Below, in pieces: positions 25,134-33,435 of a DNA stretch of 64,000 bases (the stretch's first letter is position 1; every line of letters begins with the position of its first letter). The notes under the pieces were generated by a model. That model did no database searches, was not told where the DNA came from, and saw only the letters and a program-made list of their open reading frames with translations. The translations under genes were made by a program, and so were the position numbers. Origin of the DNA: an uncultured Dehalococcoidia bacterium (lineage in GTDB: Bacteria; Chloroflexota; Dehalococcoidia; Lucifugimonadales; UBA1123); contig OY282441.1 in NCBI GenBank assembly GCA_958296105.1, positions 1,275,800-1,339,799 of the forward strand, written 5' to 3'.

Positions 25134-25556
25134 ATGGAACGAGTCTTGGCTAGAGTGTTGCCCGTATTTTTGGCGGTGACAATGGTGGCGCTGCCTTCGC
25201 TGGGTCCGATGGTGGACCACCATTTCGCGGAGCGTCAGCCGTACCACGCCCACTTGGGCGCGGATACGGGACACGTACACGGCTACCGCGCTTTCCATGA
25301 ACATCTTCCGGTCGGGAGCGGCGCGAATGCTCCAATGGGTAACGAGGGCAGCGTCGCCCTTCCGAATCTCGAAGTCGCATCTTCGGCGGCTCCGGCGGCG
25401 ATGCCGGCGGAGACGGACACGATACGCGCGCTCATGGACGCGGCGGATGGCGTGTTCGCCATCGAGGGCGCGGCGGACTCGGTTCTCGGCTCGGTTTACT
25501 GCACTCCTCCGCTCAGACCGCCTCGCTGCGGCGCGTTGGCTTTCGTTTCTCTGTAA
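25134..25556 (+). CDS. Exported His-rich small protein
   Basis: A 140-residue protein starting MERVLARVLPVFLAVTMVALP, a signal or anchor helix, followed by an exported His-rich stretch (DHHFAERQPYHAHL, then HVHGYRAFHEHLP), which is likely to bind metal. A cysteine-containing end (SVYCTPPLRPPRCGALA) closes the protein. I do not recognise a family. It is the first gene of the run leading to CopC/CopD, so copper or another transition metal is a reasonable ligand. An upstream ATG at 25089 is in frame but lies before the promoter. Confidence 0.6.
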   Translation: MERVLARVLPVFLAVTMVALPSLGPMVDHHFAERQPYHAHLGADTGHVHGYRAFHEHLPVGSGANAPMGNEGSVALPNLEVASSAAPAAMPAETDTIRALMDAADGVFAIEGAADSVLGSVYCTPPLRPPRCGALAFVSL

Positions 25557-25581
25557 CCGAGATGCGCTGGGGCGTCTGTCT

Positions 25582-26193
25582 GTGAGTGTTCGGTTGTTCA
25601 TTCGTTCGGTATCGCGGGTGGCCGCTACGTCATTGCGGGACGGTCACGCGCTGGTCGTCCTGTCCGTCGTGACGCTGGCGGCGGTCGGACTGGCGAGCGT
25701 CCAAGCGGCGAGCGCGCACGGGGGCGGATTCAGTCTGGACAGACGGGCGAGCGCGGGGCCCTACGAGCTGCGGCTCGGCACGATTCCCAACCCGCTTACG
25801 GTGGGCGAGGGTATCCTGATCATGGAAGTCCTAGCCTCGCAGACGGGCGAGCGCGTATCGAGCGCCGACGTGGTGATCACGCCGCAGCGACCGGACGGCG
25901 CAGCGGATCCATACGGCGCTCTGGAAACCTGGCCCGACTCCTATGATCCGACTCTGTACGAGTCCCGCGTGGAGCTGGACGCAGAAGGCGCATGGGCGTT
26001 CAGGGTGAGCGTGAGCGGAGACGCGGGGGCGGGAACGGCGCTGTTCGCCTACGAGGTGCGGCGCGTCAGCCCGGTCGGGGGAATCATAACCCTGTTCGTC
26101 TTGCTGGTCTTGCTCACGATACTGGGGCTTTCGATGCGCGCGTTCCTGAATCAGAGAGACAGCGGCCAAAGAGTCAAGCGGCGAAGGGCATAG
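25582..26193 (+). CDS. YtkA/FixH-like membrane-anchored beta-sandwich protein
   Basis: A 203-residue exported protein. A signal helix (VVLSVVTLAAVGLASVQAASA) is followed by a domain with GPYELRLGTIPNPLTVGEGILIM, which looks like the YtkA-like fold found in copper-export and cytochrome oxidase neighbourhoods, and by a C-terminal membrane helix (GGIITLFVLLVLLTILGLSM) with a basic cytosolic end. The frame is open back to 25297, but that part is Arg-rich shadow sequence overlapping the preceding gene, so I use the GTG at 25582. It lies 29 bp before the next gene. Confidence 0.65.
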   Translation: MSVRLFIRSVSRVAATSLRDGHALVVLSVVTLAAVGLASVQAASAHGGGFSLDRRASAGPYELRLGTIPNPLTVGEGILIMEVLASQTGERVSSADVVITPQRPDGAADPYGALETWPDSYDPTLYESRVELDAEGAWAFRVSVSGDAGAGTALFAYEVRRVSPVGGIITLFVLLVLLTILGLSMRAFLNQRDSGQRVKRRRA

Positions 26194-26222
26194 CCCGTAT
26201 GAGAACTCTTTGGAGGTCGGTC

Positions 26223-27317
26223 ATGTCGAAGATTCTAATTGCGATGATCTCAGCGGCGGCGCTGGCATCGACTTCAGCCGCCGCGTTCGCGCACGAAGAT
26301 CGAGAGTATGGAGACTACCAGCTGGTGGTGGGATTCATGCAAGAACCCGCATACGAAGGTGAGAAGAACGCGGTCAGCATCCGCGTCACGAAGGAGAAAG
26401 AAGAGGGGAGCCGCGCGGCGGACATGGGCATGGGAAGCCATGACAGCGCGTCCCACGCGCCAGTCGAGTCCGAGACGCCCGTCAGCGCGCGAATCAGCGC
26501 CGAGCTGGAGACGGGCGGCGGCGTGAACGTCCACATAATGACGGAGGGCTGGAGCTGGTCGCCGCAAGGCGTGAACCTGCCCCACAAGCCCGGAGAAGGA
26601 CACGCTCACATCTACGTGGACGGCGAGAAGGTGGGCAGAGTCTATGCGCCATACTATCATCTGGCGGGGCTTCAGCCGGGCGAGCGACACATCCGAGTGG
26701 CGCTCAACACGAACGACCACAACGAGCTGACGGTGAACGGTGAGATCGTGGAGGCGACGGCAACGGTGAGGATTCCCGACACAGGGGCGGACGATACAGG
26801 GATGGGCGGCATGGAGTCGCGGGCAGAGCCGGAGGCGGTGGGCGTGGAGGGGCTTCAAGATACGCTTCGTGTGGAGGTGACGCACGTTCCATCCGGCGTC
26901 TCGATGGTTATGAACCTGCGGTCGGTGTTCGAGGATCCGGGACACTACGCGGCGGATCTGATTCCGACTTCGCCGGGCCACTATCGTATGCGCGTGTTTG
27001 GGACGGTGGAAGGCGAGGAGATAGACGCGACCTTCGAGTCCAAGGCGGGAGGCGGAGACTTCGACGACGTACAGCCGGCGTCGGCGATTCACTTCCCGGA
27101 CGCGCTCCCGTCCGGCCGCGAGCTGGAGGGCGCGGCGAGGGGGGCGCAAGCCGCCGCCGAGAGCGCGCGGGACGCTGCCATGAGCGCGGAAGAGTCGGTG
27201 AGCGGCGCATCCACTCTGGGGCTGGTCGGGGTCGCGCTGGGCGCGCTCGGCGCGCTCATGGGCGGCGGGGCGCTGCTGATATCCATGCGAAACAGGTCAG
27301 GAGAGAGTACGAGGTGA
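26223..27317 (+). CDS. Exported two-domain protein of the copper operon
   Basis: A 364-residue protein with a cleavable signal (ALASTSAAAFAHEDREYG; the mature protein would start with His-Glu-Asp). Domain one begins YQLVVGFMQEPAYEGEKNAVSI, resembling the YtkA-like domain of the previous gene, and is interrupted by a Met/His stretch (ADMGMGSHDSASHAP). A middle domain with GHAHIYVDGEKVGRVYAPYYHLAGL resembles DUF4399-type modules. A second YtkA-like domain (DTLRVEVTHVPSGVSMVM) and a C-terminal membrane helix (LGLVGVALGALGALMGGGALLI) follow. GGAGG at 26212-26216 supports the ATG at 26223. Its stop overlaps the GTG of the next gene. Confidence 0.7.
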   Translation: MSKILIAMISAAALASTSAAAFAHEDREYGDYQLVVGFMQEPAYEGEKNAVSIRVTKEKEEGSRAADMGMGSHDSASHAPVESETPVSARISAELETGGGVNVHIMTEGWSWSPQGVNLPHKPGEGHAHIYVDGEKVGRVYAPYYHLAGLQPGERHIRVALNTNDHNELTVNGEIVEATATVRIPDTGADDTGMGGMESRAEPEAVGVEGLQDTLRVEVTHVPSGVSMVMNLRSVFEDPGHYAADLIPTSPGHYRMRVFGTVEGEEIDATFESKAGGGDFDDVQPASAIHFPDALPSGRELEGAARGAQAAAESARDAAMSAEESVSGASTLGLVGVALGALGALMGGGALLISMRNRSGESTR

Positions 27318-27958
27318 AGCAGCTTATCTACATGCTCACATCTGCCGCGCTGGTGGCGTTCGCTGGGCTGGCGCTTGGCGGGTGCGGAGGCGGAGGCGGA
27401 GGCGCGCGCGAGCCATCGCCCCCCGCCGCAGCGCCCACGCAGGCCGTGGTCGCGCCCACCCAACTGCCTGCGCCAGAGCCGCCCGCGCCAAGCTCGTCCG
27501 ACACGCTCGCGGCCCCAGATTTCAGCCTGCCGTCTGCGGATGGAAGCGCGGTGTCGCTCGCCGCGCTCATGCAAGGCCGGGCGGCGACGGTCTTGGTGTT
27601 CTATCGGGGCTTCTTCTGAGGCATATGCAGGAACCAGCTCGTGGAGCTGGCAGAGGCATATCCGAAGTTCGTGGAGCGGAACGTGGCGCTCGCCGCGATC
27701 AGCACGGACGGCATCGAAGACGCGCGAGGGATGGCGGAGGTGGCTGGGGCGAAGTTCCCGGTGCTGGCGGATGAGGATGCGAGCGTTTCCAAAGGCTATC
27801 GGATCTTCGACCTGCTGAACGATGGCGTCGCCGCGCCTGCGACGTTCGTCATCGACTCGGACGGCGGGATCGTGTCGTACCACGTCGCCGCTAACATCGG
27901 CGAGAGGCCGTCGCCAGATCAGATACTGGCGGAGATCGACCGCCTGACTCTCCCGTGA
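27314..27958 (+). CDS. Candidate selenoprotein: lipoprotein peroxiredoxin with UGA at the active site
   Basis: A 214-residue thioredoxin-fold peroxiredoxin-like (AhpC/TSA) protein if UGA at 27617-27619 is read as selenocysteine (residue 102). The N-terminus is a lipoprotein signal ending LALGGC (Cys24), then a Pro/Ala linker, then PDFSLPSADGSAVSL. The active site reads VLVFYRGFF-U-GIC-RNQL, matching the family motif FYRGxxCxxC with the first Cys replaced. After UGA the frame runs on with family-typical AAISTDG, FPVLADED, YRIFDL and APATFVIDSDG up to 27958. The GTG start overlaps the previous stop, and its own stop overlaps the next GTG. Without UGA decoding the protein would end just before its catalytic site. 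Confidence 0.85.
27617..27658 (+). promoter_or_regulatory. Candidate bacterial SECIS hairpin
   Basis: Starting 14 bases after the UGA, CCAGCTC (27634-27640) pairs perfectly with GAGCTGG (27644-27650) around a three-base GTG loop; TGC at 27626-27628 can extend the stem by pairing with GCA at 27656-27658 after small bulges. A stem with a short loop beginning with G about 20 bases after UGA is what bacterial SelB recognises. The hairpin lies within the reading frame, as in bacterial selenoprotein genes. Confidence 0.65.
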
Positions 27959-30204
27959 GCGCTCGCGGACTGGGCGGGAGCTTCGGCAAGCTGCCAATCG
28001 CTTGCGCGTGTCTCCTCGCGCTGCTGCTGGCGCTAACACCGCTAACGGCGGAGGCGCACGCCAATCTCGTCGAGTCCGATCCGGCTGCCAGCTCGTCGCT
28101 CGACTCGGCGCCGGACAGGGTGACGATCAGGTTCACGGAGCCGCTGGAAGCCGCGCTCAGCGGGATTCAGGTTCTGGATCGGCAGGGCGAGCGTGTGGAT
28201 GGTGGGGACAGCGCGGTCCACTCCGATGACCCGCTCACGATGTCGGTGTCGCTGGAAGACGTGGAGGACGGCGTTTACACGGTCGTGTGGCGGAACGTCT
28301 CCACAGTGGACGGTCACCGCGTTCGCGGGGCGTTCGTGTTCTCGGTGGGCGAGCCGCTGTCCGATGCCGACCGCCCCGAGATTGCCGACCAGCCGATTCT
28401 ACAGTCATGGGCCGAGCCGTTCGCGCGCTGGCTGACGCTGCTGGGCGGACTCGTCTTGGTGGGATGCCTGAGCTTTCGGATGCTGGTATCGAGGCCGGTC
28501 GTGGAATCGCTGGACGCGCGCGGCGTCTCCAAGTTGAAGGGGACGCTGTGGGGCGCAGACCTCAAGCTGGTGTGGCTTGGGCTGGCGCTGTTCCTCAGCG
28601 CGTCCGCGGCTCATCTGGTGATACAGGCGTCGGTCGTGTTCGATACGTCGATCGTCGGCGCGGTTGGCGGGCCGATCTGGTCGATACTGACCGAAACGGA
28701 TTGGGGACGCGCGTGGATATGGCGCGTCGCGCTCGCTGTCGCTCTGGGCGAGGTGGCGTTCGTGGCGTGGAGACGGGGGGAGAATCTCGGAATTCTCGCG
28801 CTTGGCATCGCGCTCGGCGCGGGGGCGCTGCTCACTGTCAGCCTAACCAGTCACGCCGCGGCGACGCCTGCCGTCAGGGGCGGGGCGCTGGTCAACGACT
28901 TCGTTCACATGATCGCCGCCGCGGTATGGGTGGGCGGACTCTTTAGCCTAGCGGTGGCGATCCGGCTCGTGTTCGCCAACCTGAGCGGCGACGGCAGGCG
29001 AGCGGCGCTGACTGCGCTGGCGGCGCGGTTCTCGGCAGTGGCTGGGGCGAGCGTAGCCGCGCTCGCGCTGACGGGCGCTTACAGCGCATGGGCGCAGGTG
29101 ACGATACCGCAGGCGCTGGTCGTTCCGTATGGCTCCGCTCTCGTCGCCAAGCTGTGCGCGGTGGCGGTGATTCTCGCGCTGGCAGCCGTCAACCTGATCT
29201 GGGTCAGGCCTCGCCTGAAGGGGAGCGGCAGGGCCGCAGCGTGGCTCAGGCGGCTGGTGATCGCGGAGGCGGCGATGGGGACTCTCGTTCTGCTGGCAGT
29301 GGGCTTCCTCACCGCGCTGGAGCCGGCGAGACAGGTGGCGTCTCGGCAGGGTATCGGAACGGAGGACATGCTGATCTTTCAGGACACCGTCGAGGGCGCA
29401 GGCATCACGCTCGAAATAGAGCCGGGCCAGATAGGGATGAACCGTATCGGCGTGTCGCTGCGTGACCGATTCGGCGATCCGATTGCCAACGTCAGCGACG
29501 TGAGGGTGCGGCTGTCGTATCTGGACGAGGATCTGGGCGAGACCGCCGTTTCCGCGCTTCCGTCGGGCGCGGGGGAGTTCGCGCTGGATGGGCAGCCGAT
29601 CAGTCTGTCCGGAGCGTGGCAGGTCGAAGTCGTGGCGCAGCGTTCGGACGCCTTCGACGCTCGCGCCGCGTTCAGGTTCGAGGTGTCCGGATCCGAACGC
29701 GGAAGCCTTGCCATCGCACCGTCCGCGCAGACGGGGCGGATGCTGCTGGGGGTCGAGGCGGGAGTGTTCGGGCTGCTGCTGCTCGGAGTCGGCATTCCTC
29801 TGGGCGGCTGGCAGTCGAGAGCGGGCGCGGCGACGATGTCGCTTGGCGCAGTCACTGTGACAGCCGCCGCCGCGCTCGTATTCAACGCGACGGGGGGCGA
29901 TGGAGGCGTTTCCGCGCGAAACCCGATTCCGCCGACTTCGGAGTCGATAGCCGCCGGAATGGAGATATACGAAGCCAGCTGCCAAGCGTGTCATGGAGTG
30001 TCGGGAAGGGGAGACGGGCCGGCTGGAGTGTCCCTGGATCCGCCGCCCGCCGATCTCGCGCTGCACGTCCCGCTGCACCCGGAGCGCGCGCTGTTCGGGT
30101 TCGTGCGAGACGGCATTCCCGACAGCGCGATGGTCGGGGTGGGTGATAAGCTGTCGGAGGACGAGATATGGCATCTGATCAACTACATCCAGACGTTCGA
30201 GTAG
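27955..30204 (+). CDS. CopC-CopD-cytochrome c fusion protein
   Basis: A 749-residue membrane protein. The signal peptide ends at TAEA and the mature chain would start His-Ala-Asn (His35), the amino-terminal copper ligand of CopC; the CopC domain ends near DGHRVRGAFVFSV. About eight membrane helices with a CopD-like domain follow (residues about 140-470). Then come an extracytoplasmic beta domain (GITLEIEPGQIGMNRIGVSL) resembling YtkA modules, two helices, and a C-terminal cytochrome c domain with CQACHG and a methionine-rich MVGVGDK near the end. CopC/CopD are copper-binding and copper-transport proteins; the fused haem domain suggests redox coupling. The GTG start overlaps the selenoprotein stop. 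Confidence 0.85.
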   Translation: MSARGLGGSFGKLPIACACLLALLLALTPLTAEAHANLVESDPAASSSLDSAPDRVTIRFTEPLEAALSGIQVLDRQGERVDGGDSAVHSDDPLTMSVSLEDVEDGVYTVVWRNVSTVDGHRVRGAFVFSVGEPLSDADRPEIADQPILQSWAEPFARWLTLLGGLVLVGCLSFRMLVSRPVVESLDARGVSKLKGTLWGADLKLVWLGLALFLSASAAHLVIQASVVFDTSIVGAVGGPIWSILTETDWGRAWIWRVALAVALGEVAFVAWRRGENLGILALGIALGAGALLTVSLTSHAAATPAVRGGALVNDFVHMIAAAVWVGGLFSLAVAIRLVFANLSGDGRRAALTALAARFSAVAGASVAALALTGAYSAWAQVTIPQALVVPYGSALVAKLCAVAVILALAAVNLIWVRPRLKGSGRAAAWLRRLVIAEAAMGTLVLLAVGFLTALEPARQVASRQGIGTEDMLIFQDTVEGAGITLEIEPGQIGMNRIGVSLRDRFGDPIANVSDVRVRLSYLDEDLGETAVSALPSGAGEFALDGQPISLSGAWQVEVVAQRSDAFDARAAFRFEVSGSERGSLAIAPSAQTGRMLLGVEAGVFGLLLLGVGIPLGGWQSRAGAATMSLGAVTVTAAAALVFNATGGDGGVSARNPIPPTSESIAAGMEIYEASCQACHGVSGRGDGPAGVSLDPPPADLALHVPLHPERALFGFVRDGIPDSAMVGVGDKLSEDEIWHLINYIQTFE

Positions 30205-30220
30205 GGGCGAGGAGCGAGGG

Positions 30221-31738
30221 TTGAAGCCGATCAGGATGGTTACAGCGGCCGCGCTGGGGGGCGCGCTCGCGCTGTCGGCTTCGCCGCTCTCGGCGCACGC
30301 CTTCGGTCAGCGCTACGACCTTCCGATACCGCTCAACTACTTCCTCGTGGGCGCGGTGGCGACTGTCGCGCTGTCGTTCGCGGTGATTGGAATGTTCGTC
30401 CGACGAGGCGATGGAGAGTTGTCGTATCCGCGCCTCGATCTGCTTCGCGTTCCGGTTATAGGGTCTGCGCTGTCCAGCCGAATTACGTCCGCCACTGTCA
30501 GGACGCTCTCGGTGGCGGTGTTCGTCCTTCTGCTGACTGCCGGATTCTTCGGGACGGACCGCGCCATAGACAACATTTCTCCGACGTTCATCTGGATCAT
30601 CTGGTGGGTCGGGATGGGATACGTCGTGGCGCTGGCGGGCAACCTGTGGTGGCACGTCAACCCGTGGAAGATCGTCTTCGAGTGGGGGCAAAAGCTCTTT
30701 GGGAACGCCGACGAGCCAGAAGACCCGCCATTCCGATACCCTGAAGGGCTGGACATCTGGCCTGCGGCGCTGCTGTTCTTCCTGTTCGCGTGGGCGGAGA
30801 ACGTCTACACGGGCGCGTTCAGACCGTTCACGCTATCTGTGATGATTCTTCTGTACTCCGCCATCATGTGGGCGGGAATGGCGGCGTTCGGGAAGCATAC
30901 ATGGCTCAGGCACGCGGACGCCTTTACCGTGCTGTTCGGGTTCTTCTCCCGCTTCTCCGCCACCGAGCTCAGGGTGACTGACAGGGCCGCGTGCGGCGGG
31001 TGCGGCTCGGATTGCGGCAAGGGGGCCGAGTGCGTGGACTGCTACGACTGTTTCGAGCGCGCGCCGTCTGATGGCAGAGAGCTGAACCTGCGCCCGTTCG
31101 CCGTAGGTCTAGCGTCGCAAAGGCGCATATCCACGGCAACCGCCGCCTTCGTGATTCTGGCTCTGTCCACCGTGACTTTCGACGGGTTTCAGGACACCGA
31201 GACGTGGGCGAACCTGCGAACGAGCCTTCTGAGGCTTGCCAGCGTGGACGTGGTGGATACGCTGGGGCTTGCTGCGGCGCCCTCGATATTCGCGGCGGTC
31301 TATCTGGCTTTCTGCTGGGGGGTGGCGCGCGCGGGCGGGGAGCGGGCGGGCGCGCTTGCGGCGGCGCGGGGGTTCGCCCTGTCACTGGTTCCCATAGCGC
31401 TGGCTTACAACATGGCTCACTTCATAACGCTGCTGCTGATCGAAGGGCAGCTCATCATTCCGCTCGCATCGGATCCGCTGGGGCTGGGCTGGGATCTGTT
31501 CGGCACGGCAGGTTACGCGATAAACCGGTACGTCATCAGCGCGAAGGCGGTGTGGTTCATCAGCCTGACAGCGATAGTTCTCGGTCACGTGATCGCGGTC
31601 TATCTGGCGCACCTGACAGCCCTCAGAAGGGCGCCCGCAGGGTCTGGCGCGCTGAGGGGGCAGCTGCCAATGCTGGCGCTGATGATACTCTACACCGCAT
31701 CCAGCCTGTGGATAATCGCTCAGCCAATTGTGGGGTGA
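30221..31738 (+). CDS. Polytopic membrane protein with Cys-rich loop
   Basis: A 505-residue protein with an N-terminal signal-like helix and about ten membrane segments; I do not recognise a named family. A loop near residues 255-280 contains CGGCGSDCGKGAECVDCYDC, a dense cysteine cluster fit to bind metal or an Fe-S centre. A histidine-bearing loop GNLWWHVNPWKIVF precedes it. The start is TTG at 30221 with GAGG-type ribosome-binding sequence; it lies 16 bp after the CopC-CopD fusion and probably closes the operon. Its position suggests a part in copper or electron handling at the membrane. Confidence 0.7.
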   Translation: MKPIRMVTAAALGGALALSASPLSAHAFGQRYDLPIPLNYFLVGAVATVALSFAVIGMFVRRGDGELSYPRLDLLRVPVIGSALSSRITSATVRTLSVAVFVLLLTAGFFGTDRAIDNISPTFIWIIWWVGMGYVVALAGNLWWHVNPWKIVFEWGQKLFGNADEPEDPPFRYPEGLDIWPAALLFFLFAWAENVYTGAFRPFTLSVMILLYSAIMWAGMAAFGKHTWLRHADAFTVLFGFFSRFSATELRVTDRAACGGCGSDCGKGAECVDCYDCFERAPSDGRELNLRPFAVGLASQRRISTATAAFVILALSTVTFDGFQDTETWANLRTSLLRLASVDVVDTLGLAAAPSIFAAVYLAFCWGVARAGGERAGALAAARGFALSLVPIALAYNMAHFITLLLIEGQLIIPLASDPLGLGWDLFGTAGYAINRYVISAKAVWFISLTAIVLGHVIAVYLAHLTALRRAPAGSGALRGQLPMLALMILYTASSLWIIAQPIVG

Positions 31739-31754
31739 GGGCGTCGAAATCGCG

Positions 31755-31784
31755 TTGACCGGCTGCTGTGGCAGTGCGTATAAT
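31755..31784 (+). promoter_or_regulatory. Promoter of the purine operon
   Basis: TTGACC (31755-31760) and a perfect TATAAT (31779-31784) are 18 bp apart. Transcription would begin near 31791, about 220 bases before the catalytic cysteine codon of PurF. I see no purine riboswitch or PurR-like box in the leader. Confidence 0.75.
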
Positions 31785-31898
31785 CCGAATGCGGTCATTC
31801 CATACCGCGCCCAGCGTTGGGGCTAGCCACTGTGTCCCCCGCGCGAGGACGCGGAGCGAAGCGGAGGTCTCGGCTACGGGACCAAGGAGCGGAGTTCC

Positions 31899-33422
31899 AT
31901 TAGTCCTGAAAGCCATCATCTCCAGCAGACAGCTTTTCACGTCGAGCCAGCAGACAGCCATCCAACACAGACTGGCGCAGCTGTCGAAGTCACGGACAGC
32001 CCGCGCGAAGCCTGTGGCGCGGTGGGAGTCTACAATCGCGGGGAGGACGTTGCCCAAGTCGCCTTCTTTGGGGTGTACGCGCTCCAGCATCGCGGCCAAG
32101 AGAGCGCGGGAATAGCCTCTGCGGACGGCCATCGGATCCGAAATCGCACGGCGATGGGTCTGATCAGCCAAGCGCTGGGGGAGGACGATCTTACCGATCT
32201 GCCGGGACACATCGCCATTGCGCACACGCGCTACTCCACCACCGGATCCAACCGCATCGTGAACGCTCAACCCATCGTCGCCTCCGGCCCGGGCATCGAG
32301 CTTGCGCTTGCCCACAACGGCAACGTGATAAACGCGGCGGAGCTGCGCGCGGAGATGGAGGGGAAAGGGCTGCGCTTCAGCGGTACGAACGACTCCGAGA
32401 TCATCGCCAGTCTACTAGCCAACGCCCCCGCCTCGGACTGGGAAGGGCGCATATCCTACCTGATGCGAAGGCTCAGCGGCGCCTACTCGCTGACGGCGCT
32501 GACGAAAGACCAGCTTCTGGGCATCAGAGACCCGCTTGGGGTGAGGCCGCTTTGCGTTGGCAGGCTGAACGAGGGCGGCTGGGTAATCGCATCCGAGTCT
32601 TGCGCGCTCGACCACGTGGGCGCGGAATACGTCAGGGACATCGAGCCGGGCGAGGCGGTGGCGATAGACGAGCAGGGGCTGCGCACCGTGAAGCGACCAG
32701 TCGAGAACGGCAGGCGCGCCAGCTGCATCTTCGAGAACATCTACTTCGCAAGGCCCGACAGTGTGATCGACGGCCGTCTGATGTACACCAACCGCAAGAG
32801 AATGGGCGCGGAGCTTGCCAAGGAGCATCCCGCGGATGCGGACATGGTCATCGGCGTGCCGGACTCCGCCACCATCGCCGCCGATGGCTACGCGCAGATG
32901 TCGGGAATCCCCTACGGGGAGGGGCTGATGAAGAACCGCTACGTGGGGCGCACGTTCATCGAACCCAATCAGCGCTTCCGAGACCTTGGGGTCAGGCGCA
33001 AGTTCAACCCGCTGACCGAAATCATTCGGGGCAAGCGGCTGGTGGTGGTGGACGACAGCATCGTGCGCGGCACCACCACGCCGCACGTGGTCAAGCTGCT
33101 TCGCAAAGCTGGGGCCAGTGAAGTACATCTGCGGATAACCTCCCCTCCGATCGTGTCCACCTGCCCCTTCGGGGTGGACATGGCGACCAGAGAAGAGCTT
33201 ATCGCCGCGAACATGTCGGTGGAGGAGATTCGGCGGGAGGTGGGAGCGGACTCGCTCGGCTACCTGAGCGTGGAAGGGCTGACGCGCGCGGTCGAAAGGG
33301 CGGAGGACAACTTCTGTCTGGGCTGCTTCACGGGTGAGTACCCGATCCCCGTAGATATAGAGATGGACAAGCTGGTCATGGAGGATCCAGAGCCGGAGGA
33401 TCCAGAGGTCGAGCCGGACTAG
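31899..33422 (+). CDS. purF: Amidophosphoribosyltransferase (start uncertain)
   Basis: First enzyme of purine synthesis, making phosphoribosylamine from PRPP and glutamine. The N-terminal nucleophile is the Cys encoded at 32013-32015 (CGAVGVYN), followed by YALQHRGQESAGIA; the PRPP loop is LVVVDDSIVRGTT; cysteines in CPFGVDM and FCLGCFTGEYP match the Fe-S type of PurF. The frame is open back to 31827 but contains no ATG, GTG or TTG before the Cys; the GTG at 32022 would remove it. The best candidate is ATT at 31899, nine bases after AAGGAG, giving a 38-residue propeptide ending DSPREA. A sequence error upstream is the alternative. Confidence 0.85.
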   Translation: MSPESHHLQQTAFHVEPADSHPTQTGAAVEVTDSPREACGAVGVYNRGEDVAQVAFFGVYALQHRGQESAGIASADGHRIRNRTAMGLISQALGEDDLTDLPGHIAIAHTRYSTTGSNRIVNAQPIVASGPGIELALAHNGNVINAAELRAEMEGKGLRFSGTNDSEIIASLLANAPASDWEGRISYLMRRLSGAYSLTALTKDQLLGIRDPLGVRPLCVGRLNEGGWVIASESCALDHVGAEYVRDIEPGEAVAIDEQGLRTVKRPVENGRRASCIFENIYFARPDSVIDGRLMYTNRKRMGAELAKEHPADADMVIGVPDSATIAADGYAQMSGIPYGEGLMKNRYVGRTFIEPNQRFRDLGVRRKFNPLTEIIRGKRLVVVDDSIVRGTTTPHVVKLLRKAGASEVHLRITSPPIVSTCPFGVDMATREELIAANMSVEEIRREVGADSLGYLSVEGLTRAVERAEDNFCLGCFTGEYPIPVDIEMDKLVMEDPEPEDPEVEPD

Positions 33423-33435
33423 GGAGGCTGTGCCT

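Noticed and set aside
25297-25581. Upstream extension of the YtkA-like gene
   Set aside because: The added 95 residues are Arg/Ser-rich shadow sequence of the preceding gene; the signal peptide starts after 25582.
31623-32315. 230-codon minus-strand frame over the purF start region
   Set aside because: It covers the purine promoter and the PurF N-terminus, has no domain or ribosome-binding site, and the plus-strand protein is certain.
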